The notes: a model not told the origin generated them from the letters alone. DNA of 64,000 bases from Pseudomonas fulva NBRC 16637 = DSM 17717 (GCF_000730565.1 NZ_BBIQ01000013.1:86427-150426), one strand, 5' to 3'. Numbered from the stretch's first letter, positions 1 through 8,781 are shown. Numbers and translations: made by a program.

Positions 1-1
1 G

Positions 2-727
2 ACAGCGCCGATGTCGGCAATGCCGGCGCCGGTAGTCGAAGCGCCCAAGCCTTTGCCGCCTGTGCTATCGCCGCCGGTGGTGGTCACCACTGTGCCGGCG
101 CCGAAAGCGCCTGACCCGGTGCCGGCCGCGCCGGCGCCTGTGGCAAGCCCGCCGGCGCCGGTCAAACTGGCGCCTGAGCCAGTGGCCAGGCCGCCAGCGC
201 CTGTTGTCCAGGGCATGGCACCGCCGGCGGCGCCAGTCCCAGTTCAACCGCCTGTTGTTACGGTAACGGCACCTGGCGCGAAACCGTCTACGCCCGCGCC
301 TACGCCCGCTGTGAAGATCGAGGCGGGCGGCGCGCCGGCCCCAGCACCTGCAGTGCCGAGCAAACCCAAAGTGATCGAGCGCTTCCGGCCTGAGCCTGCA
401 CGCGGTCTACGCCGTAATGCCGCAGAGCGGGCCGAGTCGATGGGCGATGTGGTGCGCTCGCTGGTCGAGGTGGCGGCGCCTGTCGCTGCAGCACCAGCAC
501 CACCCTCGCACAAGCCTGCAGAGCAGGCCAGGTCGGAGCCGTCCAAGGTTGAACAGACCTTTTCAATTGCGCTGAGTATGCCGGTCACTATCGAGGGGGA
601 TGTGAAAGACCCCTATCAGACGGTGGCCGCCATGGAAACGCCGTTGCGTGGCCTGTTTGAGCGCCTGCAGCGCGAGTTTGCAGGCAACCGCTTTAGCGCC
701 CAGCTGTACGACGAGGCGCACGTCTAA
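2..727 (+). CDS. Phage tail tape-measure-like protein, C-terminal part (truncated by window edge)
   Basis: The reading frame is open to the first base of the window, so the gene starts upstream. The visible part begins with about 110 residues of very proline/alanine/valine-rich sequence, likely a flexible linker. It ends with an ordered segment containing FSIALSMPVTIEGD and a conserved-looking stretch ending AQLYDEAHV. I place it as the end of a tail tape-measure protein because gpU, gpX and gpD follow in P2 order and the tape measure precedes gpU in that family. A separate small tail protein with a Pro/Ala-rich head is the alternative. The gpU start lies 9 bp downstream, consistent with one tail operon. 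Confidence 0.55.
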   Translation, partial: TAPMSAMPAPVVEAPKPLPPVLSPPVVVTTVPAPKAPDPVPAAPAPVASPPAPVKLAPEPVARPPAPVVQGMAPPAAPVPVQPPVVTVTAPGAKPSTPAPTPAVKIEAGGAPAPAPAVPSKPKVIERFRPEPARGLRRNAAERAESMGDVVRSLVEVAAPVAAAPAPPSHKPAEQARSEPSKVEQTFSIALSMPVTIEGDVKDPYQTVAAMETPLRGLFERLQREFAGNRFSAQLYDEAHV

Positions 728-736
728 GGAAACGCG

Positions 737-1582
737 ATGGCTTATATGGAACTGATGAAATCAACGCTATCGTCGTTGGTGGCGGCCGGTGAGGCCGGCC
801 GTACCAGTGTCGACGGCATGTTAGGGCCGCTCAACGGCGCCGTCAGTGACATGACCGGTGCCGCGTCCGAGCTGGATAGTTTGCCGATCGTCGGCCCCGC
901 AGTCGGCGCAAAGCTGCAACGAGCCCTGCGAGCCATCAGCGCGGCCCAGTCCACGGTGGGCTCGGTAGCGTCGAAATACAGCCAGGTCACAAGCGCCGCC
1001 ACCCAGGTGCGCGAGCGCTTGGGCACGCTGAGTGAGCAGGCCGGGAAAGCGGGCTCGGCCATCAACCGCATGGCCGGCAAGGTCAGTCCGTCGCTGACGG
1101 GCATTTTGCCGACCAGCACGTTTGGCACCAGTGCCACGCCGGCAGCGGCCGCCGTAACGCCGTTCCCGCATCTGCTGATTCTGCAGCCGCTCAAGGCAGG
1201 TTCGCAGCCCTATTACTTCAACCTCAACACGGCCGCGTTCAAAGAGCTGCAGCGGCGTACTGCGTTCCGCTGGGCTGGCCAAGAACGCCTGTCCCGCGAT
1301 ATCGCCCAGCAAGGGGTGGGGCAGGGTGAGGATGCGCTGACGATCAAGGGGGCGGTGTTCCCGTTGTTTAAGGGCGGGATCAGCCAGCTGGACGCGCTGC
1401 GCACGATTGGCCGGCAAATGACGCCGGTCAGCTTGACCACTGGCTATGGCGCAGTGCTGGGCAACTGGTGCTTGCGTAAGGTCGATGAAGATCAATCGTC
1501 CTTGCTCGCCGGCGGTATCCCGCGCAAGCAAGGCTTTACCTTGGAGTTCATCAAATATGGCGATGACCTGCAGAACGTCTGA
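737..1582 (+). CDS. P2 gpU-like phage tail protein
   Basis: 281-residue protein. The C-terminal half (about residues 135-281) has the gpU fold signature: a predicted strand-rich segment PFPHLLILQPLKAG, then FRWAGQERLSRDIAQQG, and the closing GFTLEFIKYGDD. P2 gpU is a tail-terminator/completion protein of contractile tails. The N-terminal 130 residues are Ala/Ser-rich and probably helical, so this version is longer than P2 gpU (about 160 residues), as is common in Pseudomonas homologues. AAGGA lies 6 bp before the ATG. The gene sits between the tape-measure end and gpX, the standard order. Confidence 0.85.
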   Translation: MAYMELMKSTLSSLVAAGEAGRTSVDGMLGPLNGAVSDMTGAASELDSLPIVGPAVGAKLQRALRAISAAQSTVGSVASKYSQVTSAATQVRERLGTLSEQAGKAGSAINRMAGKVSPSLTGILPTSTFGTSATPAAAAVTPFPHLLILQPLKAGSQPYYFNLNTAAFKELQRRTAFRWAGQERLSRDIAQQGVGQGEDALTIKGAVFPLFKGGISQLDALRTIGRQMTPVSLTTGYGAVLGNWCLRKVDEDQSSLLAGGIPRKQGFTLEFIKYGDDLQNV

Positions 1583-1769
1583 CGGTGACGTGCTGGACAC
1601 GCTTTGCCAGGCCTTTTATGGACATTTGAAGGGCACCGTTGAAGCAGTCATGGAAGCCAATCAAGGCCTTGCCGAGCAGCGGCAACCTTTTCAAGCAGGG
1701 CTGTTGATCATGTTCCCTGATATGCCCGCGATCACGCCTGATGCGGAGCACATCACCTTGTGGGATTAG
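1563..1769 (+). CDS. P2 gpX-like tail protein (LysM-type small baseplate/tail protein)
   Basis: 68-residue protein starting at ATG 1563, overlapping the end of gpU by 20 bp. It matches the gpX pattern: GD-LD near the N-terminus, a YG motif, then VVEAV-like and ANQGLAE segments, and a final LWD. gpX proteins carry a LysM-like fold and act in P2-type tail assembly. An ATG two codons upstream (1557) is possible, but 1563 gives the usual gpX N-terminus directly before TSDGDVLDTLC. The overlap suggests translational coupling with gpU. Confidence 0.85.
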   Translation: MTCRTSDGDVLDTLCQAFYGHLKGTVEAVMEANQGLAEQRQPFQAGLLIMFPDMPAITPDAEHITLWD

Positions 1770-1789
1770 ATCCCGGATCCTCCAACCGA

Positions 1790-1811
1790 CCCCGCCACGT
1801 GCGGGGTTTTT
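1790..1811 (+). terminator. Intrinsic terminator between gpX and gpD
   Basis: A perfect 6-bp stem CCCCGC/GCGGGG with a 5-nt loop CACGT is followed at once by five T. It lies between the gpX stop and the gpD ribosome binding site, so it may attenuate rather than end tail-operon transcription. Confidence 0.7.
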
Positions 1812-1827
1812 CATTTTCGGAGTGCAC

Positions 1828-2880
1828 ATGAAACCTTCGTTTCGAATAGTCGCTGACGGCCGGGACATCACCGCGCTGATCAACGACCGCTTGCTGCTGC
1901 TTCGCACCTTGGACAAGCCCGGTATGGACTCAGACGAGTTCGAACTGCGTGTGGACGACCGCGATCAGGCCGTCACGCTGCCTAAGCGGGGCGCCAACAT
2001 AGAGGCATTCATGGGATACGAAGGCCAGGCGCTGGCCCGACTTGGTAGCTACCGGGTGGACCAGGTCGAAGTAACTGGCCCGCCTGACACCGTCACCCTG
2101 CGTGGCAAGGCAAGCGACATGCGCGGCAGCGGCAAAACCACCCGTAGTGGCAGCTGGGAGAACGTGCCGCTTGCGCAGATCGTCAGTGACCTGGCTGCGC
2201 GCAATGGGTGGAAGGCTGGCTGCACTGTGCAGACCAAGGTGGCCCGCGTCGACCAGCGCAACGAGTCCGACTTTAACTTCATCACCCGCCTGGCCAGGCA
2301 GTACGACTGCACGGCCAAGGTGGGCGACGGGCAGCTGCTGGTCATGCCGCGCCAAGGTGGCAGCACCCCCGGTGGCAAGGCCTTTGGTGCCGTCACTATC
2401 CAGCGCAGTGATGTGAACCGCTACAGCTTCCGCCTGGGCGACCGCACCACGCAGAAGGCCGTGAAGACGCAGCATCAAGACAAGAAAACCGGTGCGCTCA
2501 AGGTCGTGGAGCTGGGCAACGACGAAGCGCCCGAAGGCCTGCCCGCTGTGCACACCGACCGCCACATCTACCCCGACAAGGGCGCTGCCGAGCAAGCGGC
2601 CAAGGCCCGCTTGGCGGCGTTCAACCGCAGCACCGCCGGCGTGCGCCTGGAAATGTTCGGGCGCACCGACCTCTTTGCAGAACGCTCGATCAACGCCCAG
2701 GGCTTCAAAAGCGGGCTCGACGGCGAGTACCTGGTGGACAGCGTGGAGCAGGTGTTTATGCCCTCGGGCTGGTCGACCACGGTCGAGTGCAACGGCGGCA
2801 AGCAGGGCAAGGCGAAAGCCAAGGGCAAGAAAAAGAAGCAGACCAAACCACTACGCACCGTAGACGTATCTGCGGCGTAA
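1828..2880 (+). CDS. P2 gpD-like late control / baseplate hub protein
   Basis: 350-residue protein of the phage late control gene D family. Visible family features are the N-terminal PSFRIVADGRDITALINDRL segment, a central VARVDQRNESDFNFITRLA motif and the QDKKTGALK region. gpD-type proteins form the hub at the base of the contractile tail tube, related to T4 gp27 and VgrG. The start was set at ATG 1828, preceded by GGAG at 5 bp, rather than the longer frame from 1741, which runs through a terminator. The C-terminus has a lysine-rich tail (KAKGKKKKQ). Confidence 0.88.
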   Translation: MKPSFRIVADGRDITALINDRLLLLRTLDKPGMDSDEFELRVDDRDQAVTLPKRGANIEAFMGYEGQALARLGSYRVDQVEVTGPPDTVTLRGKASDMRGSGKTTRSGSWENVPLAQIVSDLAARNGWKAGCTVQTKVARVDQRNESDFNFITRLARQYDCTAKVGDGQLLVMPRQGGSTPGGKAFGAVTIQRSDVNRYSFRLGDRTTQKAVKTQHQDKKTGALKVVELGNDEAPEGLPAVHTDRHIYPDKGAAEQAAKARLAAFNRSTAGVRLEMFGRTDLFAERSINAQGFKSGLDGEYLVDSVEQVFMPSGWSTTVECNGGKQGKAKAKGKKKKQTKPLRTVDVSAA

Positions 2881-2902
2881 CCCATCACTCTGGAGACAAG
2901 CG

Positions 2903-3454
2903 ATGCCAATCAGCGAGAAGCAGTTGTTACAGATCCTCCCGAACGCCGGCCGCAAAGCCGGCGTATTTGTTCCCGGCCTTAACGCCACCATGGGCAAGTA
3001 CGCCATCGTTACGCGCCTGCGCATGGCTGCGTTCCTGGCTCAGATCGGCCATGAGTCGGGCCAGCTGCAGTACGTCCGCGAACTGGGCATTGACAAGTAC
3101 CTGTCCAAGTACGACACCGGTCGCCTGGCTCAGCGGCTTGGTAACACGCCTGAGCCGGATGGGGACGGCCAGCTCTACCGCGGCCGAGGGCTGATTCAAG
3201 TGACGGGCCGCTCCAACTATGAAGCCTGCAGCGAAGCGCTGTTCGGAGATAGTCGGCTGCTGAATACGCCAGAGCTGCTCGAGCATCCGGTCTACGCATC
3301 GATGTCTGCAGGCTGGTTCTGGCAGAAGGAGGGCCTGAACACCCTAGCCGACGAGAGTGATTTCTTGGCCATCACCAAGAGCATCAACGGCGGTACCAAT
3401 GGCCTAGAGGATCGCAAAGCCATCTACAAGCGAGCGCTCGAGGTGCTGCAGTGA
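2903..3454 (+). CDS. Endolysin, glycoside hydrolase family 19 (chitinase-like lysozyme)
   Basis: 183-residue GH19-type muramidase/chitinase-fold endolysin that would cut peptidoglycan at host lysis. The catalytic region reads AQIGHESGQLQYVREL, with candidate catalytic glutamates E51 and E60. Downstream are the family motifs YRGRGLIQVTGRSNY, AGWFW and ITKSINGG. There is no signal peptide, so a holin is expected for release, but none is visible in this window. The stop overlaps the GTG start of Rz by 4 bp. Confidence 0.9.
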   Translation: MPISEKQLLQILPNAGRKAGVFVPGLNATMGKYAIVTRLRMAAFLAQIGHESGQLQYVRELGIDKYLSKYDTGRLAQRLGNTPEPDGDGQLYRGRGLIQVTGRSNYEACSEALFGDSRLLNTPELLEHPVYASMSAGWFWQKEGLNTLADESDFLAITKSINGGTNGLEDRKAIYKRALEVLQ

Positions 3455-4011
3455 GGGCCTGGGTCGCCTGCCTGGTCGTAATGGCGCTGCTGCTGGCCGC
3501 CAGCGCTGGCGGTGCCCGGGCAGCCTGGGTGTGGCAGGCCAACGTCTACAAGGCGCAGCTCGCTGATCAGGCCGGTAACTTTGGTATGCAGTTGGCGGAG
3601 AAGGATCGCGCACACGGTCTGGAGCGGGAGAAGGCTGCAGCAGCAGCGCTTGATCAACTGGCTGAGCAGCAGGAGGCGCGGCGCGCCCTGGAAGCCCGCC
3701 TGCAGGAGCAGGCACAAACGCATTGGAAGGAAATGGAAGATGCTCAACAAACTCAAGCTCGCCTGCGTGACCGGCTTGCTACCTCTGATTTGCGGCTGTC
3801 AGTCCTGGTCGACGCCGGAGCCTTTACCGGCACGAGTCGTGACGACAGGGTGCGAAAAGCCACCTGCACCGGAAGCATGGTTCATGGCGCCGTACGCGCC
3901 CAACTTGACCGAGCGCATGCTCAACGAATTGTCGCCATCACCAACGAAGGCAACCGGGGACTGATCGCCCTACTGGCCTGCCAGGCTTACGTGCGTGAAG
4001 TGACCCAGTAG
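3451..4011 (+). CDS. i-spanin, Rz-like
   Basis: 186-residue protein with a single N-terminal hydrophobic anchor (about residues 5-25) followed by a long charged coiled coil (about 30-105) rich in Glu, Gln, Ala and Arg. This is the layout of Rz inner-membrane spanin subunits, which bridge to Rz1 and fuse or disrupt the outer membrane in the last step of lysis. The start is GTG 3451, overlapping the endolysin stop (GTGA). The Rz1 gene is nested in another frame, the classic Rz/Rz1 arrangement. Confidence 0.82.
   Translation: MRAWVACLVVMALLLAASAGGARAAWVWQANVYKAQLADQAGNFGMQLAEKDRAHGLEREKAAAAALDQLAEQQEARRALEARLQEQAQTHWKEMEDAQQTQARLRDRLATSDLRLSVLVDAGAFTGTSRDDRVRKATCTGSMVHGAVRAQLDRAHAQRIVAITNEGNRGLIALLACQAYVREVTQ
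3740..3964 (+). CDS. o-spanin lipoprotein, Rz1-like, nested inside Rz
   Basis: A 74-residue frame lies wholly inside Rz in a different frame. It starts at ATG 3740 with AAGGAAATGGAAG just upstream. The N-terminus is a lipoprotein signal with lipobox I-C-G-C (MLNKLKLACVTGLLPLICGC), followed by a short proline-containing mature part (CEKPPAPEAW). This is the Rz1 pattern: a proline-rich outer-membrane lipoprotein pairing with Rz. The longer frame from 3512 is not the real start, since the signal peptide begins at residue 77 of it. Confidence 0.82.
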   Translation: MLNKLKLACVTGLLPLICGCQSWSTPEPLPARVVTTGCEKPPAPEAWFMAPYAPNLTERMLNELSPSPTKATGD

Positions 4012-4188
4012 TAAAGAGGAGAGCCGGGTTGATGCGCCAAAATCCGACCCGGCCAATCGCTGACTGACGAAGTGTTGACCAGACAACCCGGGTGCTGAGC
4101 GACTTTCCGTTTGTAATCCGATATATGCGAGTGTTGCCAACGTTGACTGTACCAATTTAAGTTTGGTCGTGACAGTATAAACGTCTAG

Positions 4189-5235
4189 TCAGAAGAAAAA
4201 ACTATCCCATCCATTTTGGGCTCTTCTAGGTGATTCCCAAGTGGACTTGTTAATTACATTGCTTGGCCAAGGCAGCTTGCCGCCTGCCAATTTTACGCCG
4301 CCGTTACTGCCGGGAATATGAACTGACTTGAAATAGTGAGATATATTAAGAAGGCTCTCGTCACGGTACGCTAATTTATCATACATTGCGCCAATGAAGG
4401 CGCCCACCGGAGTAAATTTTTCCCAGATTTGATCCGGAGCTTCGTGGTCTATGTGTTCTGGGTAAAACTGTACCATGTACTCACTGTGAGGCTTATCCAC
4501 CCATAGCTGGTGAAAATGCGCATCGCGATGTTCTTGATGTGAGCAATCCGCATGTAAGCTCTTAAGGTGATTAATGTAAGATTCGCGAGTTGTGGCGTCT
4601 GGTATGTTGTAGTCACCGAAAATATAGTGCGTAGTAGTGGAATGACTCAAGCGCCATCCTGCCAGGTCGGCGATGCAAATTAGTTCAGGAAGTTCTCTAG
4701 GTTCGGATGCTTGCTTTGCAATGTTGTGAATTTTGTTGGTTAGCTCAGCTACAACCGTTTTGGCATCAGACTTCCAAGTATGGCTGTGTGCTAGTACGCC
4801 ATATATCAGCGGTGACATTAGCTCTTTTTTAGGGGATCCGATTTGTTTTGGACTCAGACTGGCGATGACTTTGGCGTTTCGCATAACCTTTTCTAAGTGC
4901 CCTGATTTTAAGGTAAGCTTACATTCGAAGGCAGCCGCAACTCCATCTAGAAGATAGTATTTTTCCGCTTTGAGGAACTTAGGGTAACTTGGTTTCAGAA
5001 CTATGACATCAATTTGTGGGCTTGCTTCCCCTGAAGCACCGAGAATTCTTCCTTTGGTGACTACAGAGTAACCTTCTGGTAACCATTCTCGAAGTAATCT
5101 AGCCCAAGACTCTTCACCTTGATCTCCGGAAGTCCCTGGGTCTTCGAGAACACGCGCCCTGAATGCTTTGTAGTCTTCGGCCAGTCTATTAGAAAAACTT
5201 TTGAAAAATGCATGCAGCTCGTGCTTTGGCTTCAT
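4189..5235 (-). CDS. DUF6602-like protein with PD-(D/E)xK nuclease-like core
   Basis: 348-residue protein matching my recollection of the DUF6602 family. The N-terminal 110 residues contain E41/E42, then LLREWLP, KGRI, SPQIDVIV with D76, and AAFECKL with E104 and K106. This E...D...ExK spacing is that of PD-(D/E)xK nucleases. The rest is unrecognised but rich in His and aromatic residues. The base composition is AT-richer than flanking genes, suggesting acquisition. It sits between phage lysis genes and a SIR2 defence-type gene, both on the minus strand. A nuclease or defence role is inference; the protein could also be catalytically inert. Confidence 0.6.
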   Translation of the reverse strand: MKPKHELHAFFKSFSNRLAEDYKAFRARVLEDPGTSGDQGEESWARLLREWLPEGYSVVTKGRILGASGEASPQIDVIVLKPSYPKFLKAEKYYLLDGVAAAFECKLTLKSGHLEKVMRNAKVIASLSPKQIGSPKKELMSPLIYGVLAHSHTWKSDAKTVVAELTNKIHNIAKQASEPRELPELICIADLAGWRLSHSTTTHYIFGDYNIPDATTRESYINHLKSLHADCSHQEHRDAHFHQLWVDKPHSEYMVQFYPEHIDHEAPDQIWEKFTPVGAFIGAMYDKLAYRDESLLNISHYFKSVHIPGSNGGVKLAGGKLPWPSNVINKSTWESPRRAQNGWDSFFF

Positions 5236-5378
5236 AAGGTGGTGCTCTCAAGTACGTTAACGGTTGGTTGTGAGAGTAACCGTCGAGCTTAACGGGCTGG
5301 TTTTGTTTTGGGCAACAGCTAAGCCTGCGGGCTCACCCCAAGGTTCAGGCTTGAGGCCGTCGCTAGCTGCGTGATCGC

Positions 5379-5585
5379 TCACGTCCGCAGCCGTTCTACC
5401 CCGGCTGAGATCAGCTCAGCGTGGATATCAAGGGTCGCCAAGGCGGCCGTGACATTTTCATGTATGTGGACTGAGCCACGATGGCTCACCCATAGAGAGA
5501 GCTCTTCCAGGGCTGCTCTGATGGCGATCTGGTTCAGATGTAGCAACTCAAGGGTGTCAGCGATTGTAGAAGCTTGGTCATCCAT
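5379..5585 (-). CDS. Small protein, copy A of a duplicated pair
   Basis: 68-residue protein, MDDQASTIADT at the start and a core reading AIRAALEELSLWVSH. The start was set at ATG 5585 because AGGAG lies 7 bp upstream of it but only 1 bp from the ATG at 5591. A paralogue with the same core occurs at 8782-8985, on the other side of the SIR2 gene. I do not recognise a function. The helical sequence (LELLHLNQIAIRAALEEL) could support a small dimer. Confidence 0.6.
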   Translation of the reverse strand: MDDQASTIADTLELLHLNQIAIRAALEELSLWVSHRGSVHIHENVTAALATLDIHAELISAGVERLRT

Positions 5586-6004
5586 ACGCATGCTCCTGGC
5601 ACGAGAACTTTTAGGGCAAATTTAGGTCAAATACTGGACCACGTTAGGCCTGTTGAGGCCATCCGCCAAAGCCAGAATAACCTTTTATGCTGGCCTGCGG
5701 GAGTTTATCGAGGTCCACGGGCGGATTCAAATCCCTGTGCCGCGTTTAAGTAGGCTAAGCGCAGTTTTCCGCTCGGCCTCAGTGGCCCGATCTGTCTCTG
5801 TTAGTGGGGGTGAATGGGGCAAAGCGCACGCCATTCAATGCCAATGCAAATACCAGCACCGCAATCAAAAGGCGCCCAATCCCAATGATTAAGGGTGGGC
5901 GCTGTTCTCTATTTTTACTGCAGCACAATCGGGGTGAGATCCAATGCGGTTCATTGGCCGATACTGAATCTGGAGGCCTATGTCCTCACATACCATGCGC
6001 CGGT
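5586..6004. other. Intergenic stretch downstream of the SIR2 gene
   Basis: About 420 bp with no convincing gene. It contains the upstream region of small gene A, which shares short matches (an ATTTTTAGGG-like block) with the region upstream of copy B near 9020. It also holds the terminator-like hairpin for the SIR2 gene. Plus-strand frames here lack ribosome binding sites and recognisable proteins. Confidence 0.6.
5863..5902 (-). terminator. Probable terminator of the SIR2 gene
   Basis: Arms GCGCCCA (5872-5878) and TGGGCGC (5896-5902) pair, with extra CCC/GGG pairing inside. Read on the minus strand, the hairpin is followed by TTTTGATT. It lies about 100 bp past the SIR2 stop codon. Confidence 0.55.
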
Positions 6005-8482
6005 TCAGTTCGAATTGGTTGTCCTCAGATTCACAATATCATCGAGGGTCTTCTGCAAGTTATCTTGCGCTCGAGATATTGGTCCATAGCTTTGGGCGCT
6101 TGCTCCATTGGATTTTACGAGCTTCTGAACATCGGCAAGCATTTTTTTGCAAGCGTGTTCGAATTCTACTTTTTGTTTGGAGCTGAGTCGGATAAATTGC
6201 GCGGCATAAAATTTCGCATAATCATCAACTTGACGATACCTGTAAATGTCGTTGCTGGTTTTGCAAAATAGGTTATGAGCACTTCTGAAAAGTTCGAAAG
6301 ACTTAGTCGGGTCTGCAGATTGTGTTGCTTGGATTAGATAGAGTCTACCTTGTTGGGTGTCCAGATGATTTGTGTGATAGTTCGGCTTTTTTTTGGCAAG
6401 CGCATAGGCCTGATCAAGGAATTGTTGGGCTTTATGATAGTCTTTCTCTGGGATAACTGACATTGCATATTGAAGCCAGTAATGGGGGTCATACTGCAGC
6501 CATTTGACTTGAATCTTCAGTTGTTCATAATACTTTCTGATGTTGGCTTTTTTGGCGGCGTCAGGAAGAATTCGCTCTATAAATGAAAATCGCAGAAGAG
6601 ATTTGAATAGTTCTTGCTCTTCGTAAACGTTGCCTGATTTGGCACCATATTTTTTTGCGATACTCAGCAGTTTTTGGATTATGTAAGAAGCTTGAAAACT
6701 ATTTTTTAGAAGGAAAAAGCTAAATAGGCTAGACTTTGGTTTGATATCATTACCAATCATTCTAAATATCTGTCTAAAGCCGGCTTCGCGATGCAGGCTT
6801 GCTGCATAGATAGCGTCGTTATCAGCAACATCTGAGACTAGGCTGCTTGTAACCGGTTGATTGATCACGTTTATCAACGATGCTGCGAAGACAGTATCGC
6901 TGTAGTCTTTGTTCGTTTCGCAAAACTCCATGGCTGCCTTTAGGCTGGCAGTGATATGTTTGGACTTAAATAGCTCTAGAAGTGTTAGCGATATTTGTGA
7001 GTCGTTCTCGTATTTCAAGAAGTCACATTTTTTTTGGTGGCTTAATGCTGCTCTTTCTCCCCAGGCGCCGATGTTGCTGATTACTGAAATAAACTCCTCA
7101 ATTTCGTGTGGTGTTAGCTGGTCTATAAATATTTCTTGATAGGTAAAGCCGGACTCTTGAAGGTCTGGTTTGAGTCTTGAGTGGTGATGGAGTCGGGCTG
7201 TTAATACTAATATTAAGTTGTCGGGGCTGATTCTGCTGATATGTTTTACAAGGTCTATGTGGTGCTCGTAGTTATCTATCAGCAGTACCGACTTTCTTGT
7301 GCTGGCTATGATTTGGTCAATGTCGCCAACTAAATCGGCGCCGGTGTCGATTATCTGGTAAACGTCGAAAGAGCGTGTGTGTAGGTAAGGGAGCAATGAT
7401 TTTATGAATATAGTTTTCCCATTGCCAAAACCAGAGCATATTACAGTGTTGAGTTTGTTTTTCAGAAAGCGGTGGACCGTTTCTAAATCATTTCGTTTTA
7501 CTATGAATGGTATTTCTGTGTCGCTTGTTATGCTGGCGTCGACTGATTCTTGCTCTATTGCGCCGAAGACCATTAAGTTTTCCACGTCTCGGTCGGCAAT
7601 TATGTTTTCAGGTCTGTTCAACTCATAGAGTTCCAAGCCTTCGAACATTCGCTCGGAATCATTTGCATGGGACTGATATGTAGTGACCGCTTCCTCAATC
7701 ATCAAGCTGAAAGCTTGCGCGCCTATTGGTAGTATGGTTCCATATTTTTTTAAAGTGTGAATCTCTTTTTCATCAAGCTTCGGGGCGGTGACGAAATATG
7801 TCTTCTGTCGCAGTGTGTCGTTGTCAAAAAGAAGTTTTCTTATCTCCATGTCATACATTGAGTATCCTATGAAAACAAGGGCGCTACATGTCTCAATATC
7901 TGTTTTGAAATGGTAATGCCATTCTGAGTCGAGAAAAGAATCGGCAGAGACATAGGATGACTCAGATAGTTTAAAGCTTGTGTTTATCGTCTCTTCATTT
8001 AGTTTTTTTATGTGCCCGTTTAGGTGAATGCATAAGTTGTTTTTCTGGTAGTGTTGGCTCGGGAGCGAGTTGATATCTAAGCTTTCTACGCGGCGACCCA
8101 TTTTTACTGATGCAATTTCAAATACTTCGTCGTAATTTGTTGTGTAGCATCGTCGCCAGTTTGCTGACGCGATTCGGGTATGGTGGTCGCATGTTTCACG
8201 GATCGTGAAAGTGTCTTTAAGTAAAGCGATAAGTTCTGATGCGTGATTGGTTTCTAGGAATTTGTCTGAAGTGTATCTTAGGTCTTCATCTTCAGTGAAT
8301 TTGCCGAGCCTTGAAATTTGTCGAGACAGTTCTTTTGCTGAGGGTACGTCAATGTTTTTGACGCTTTTACAACCCAGTGAGAAGCCTGCGCCGAGAAATG
8401 CGACTGCTTTCCCAGATGCTACAGTTGCTGCCACCCTTGAAGCTTCGACTTGAATCTGATCTTCCATAGAACTGTGTCCCAT
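6005..8482 (-). CDS. SIR2-domain / P-loop NTPase / helical-repeat protein, probable anti-phage defence effector
   Basis: 825-residue protein. Start taken at ATG 8482 (AAGGGAG at 6-7 bp) rather than GTG 8518. The N-terminal SIR2 domain shows GAGFS (31-35), TTNYD (114-118, candidate catalytic N116), HLNGH (153-157, candidate H157) and GYSMYD (about 206-211). A P-loop domain follows with SGFGNGKT (350-357), where Ser replaces the first Gly of a strict Walker A, and VLLIDN (399-404) as Walker B. The C-terminal 400 residues are helical with TPR-like repeats (YHKAQQFLDQAYALAKK). SIR2-STAND proteins such as Avs5-type and other SIR2 effectors are known NAD-depleting defence proteins. The role here is inferred from domain order, AT-rich composition and the phage-side location. 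Confidence 0.8.
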   Translation of the reverse strand: MGHSSMEDQIQVEASRVAATVASGKAVAFLGAGFSLGCKSVKNIDVPSAKELSRQISRLGKFTEDEDLRYTSDKFLETNHASELIALLKDTFTIRETCDHHTRIASANWRRCYTTNYDEVFEIASVKMGRRVESLDINSLPSQHYQKNNLCIHLNGHIKKLNEETINTSFKLSESSYVSADSFLDSEWHYHFKTDIETCSALVFIGYSMYDMEIRKLLFDNDTLRQKTYFVTAPKLDEKEIHTLKKYGTILPIGAQAFSLMIEEAVTTYQSHANDSERMFEGLELYELNRPENIIADRDVENLMVFGAIEQESVDASITSDTEIPFIVKRNDLETVHRFLKNKLNTVICSGFGNGKTIFIKSLLPYLHTRSFDVYQIIDTGADLVGDIDQIIASTRKSVLLIDNYEHHIDLVKHISRISPDNLILVLTARLHHHSRLKPDLQESGFTYQEIFIDQLTPHEIEEFISVISNIGAWGERAALSHQKKCDFLKYENDSQISLTLLELFKSKHITASLKAAMEFCETNKDYSDTVFAASLINVINQPVTSSLVSDVADNDAIYAASLHREAGFRQIFRMIGNDIKPKSSLFSFFLLKNSFQASYIIQKLLSIAKKYGAKSGNVYEEQELFKSLLRFSFIERILPDAAKKANIRKYYEQLKIQVKWLQYDPHYWLQYAMSVIPEKDYHKAQQFLDQAYALAKKKPNYHTNHLDTQQGRLYLIQATQSADPTKSFELFRSAHNLFCKTSNDIYRYRQVDDYAKFYAAQFIRLSSKQKVEFEHACKKMLADVQKLVKSNGASAQSYGPISRAQDNLQKTLDDIVNLRTTNSN

Positions 8483-8781
8483 TTCCCACTCCCTTGCGTG
8501 ATGTCGATTTGAGTTCACAAATCATAACCTCAGTGCATTTGGCGCGTAAACTCCTGTCGGTTCGACAGCCGACGTTGAGGTGCCTTCGGACTCAGTGCCG
8601 GTTAGCTTAGGGATTTCGCACGCATTCCTAGTGAGCTGTTGGACGGCTCTCAAAGGATTACGAGGGACGTCGCGCTTAGGGCGAAGCTAGGCAGGATTGA
8701 TACTCAGTTGGAAAAAGCTTCAACGAGGACCGTTAATGGAGCGGTTGCCCTGACTCAACTGAGAGCGATCCGATCCGCGAG

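Noticed and set aside
4023..4053. GCCGGGT/ACCCGGC hairpin after Rz
   Set aside because: 7-bp stem with a 17-nt loop and no T run; termination cannot be supported.
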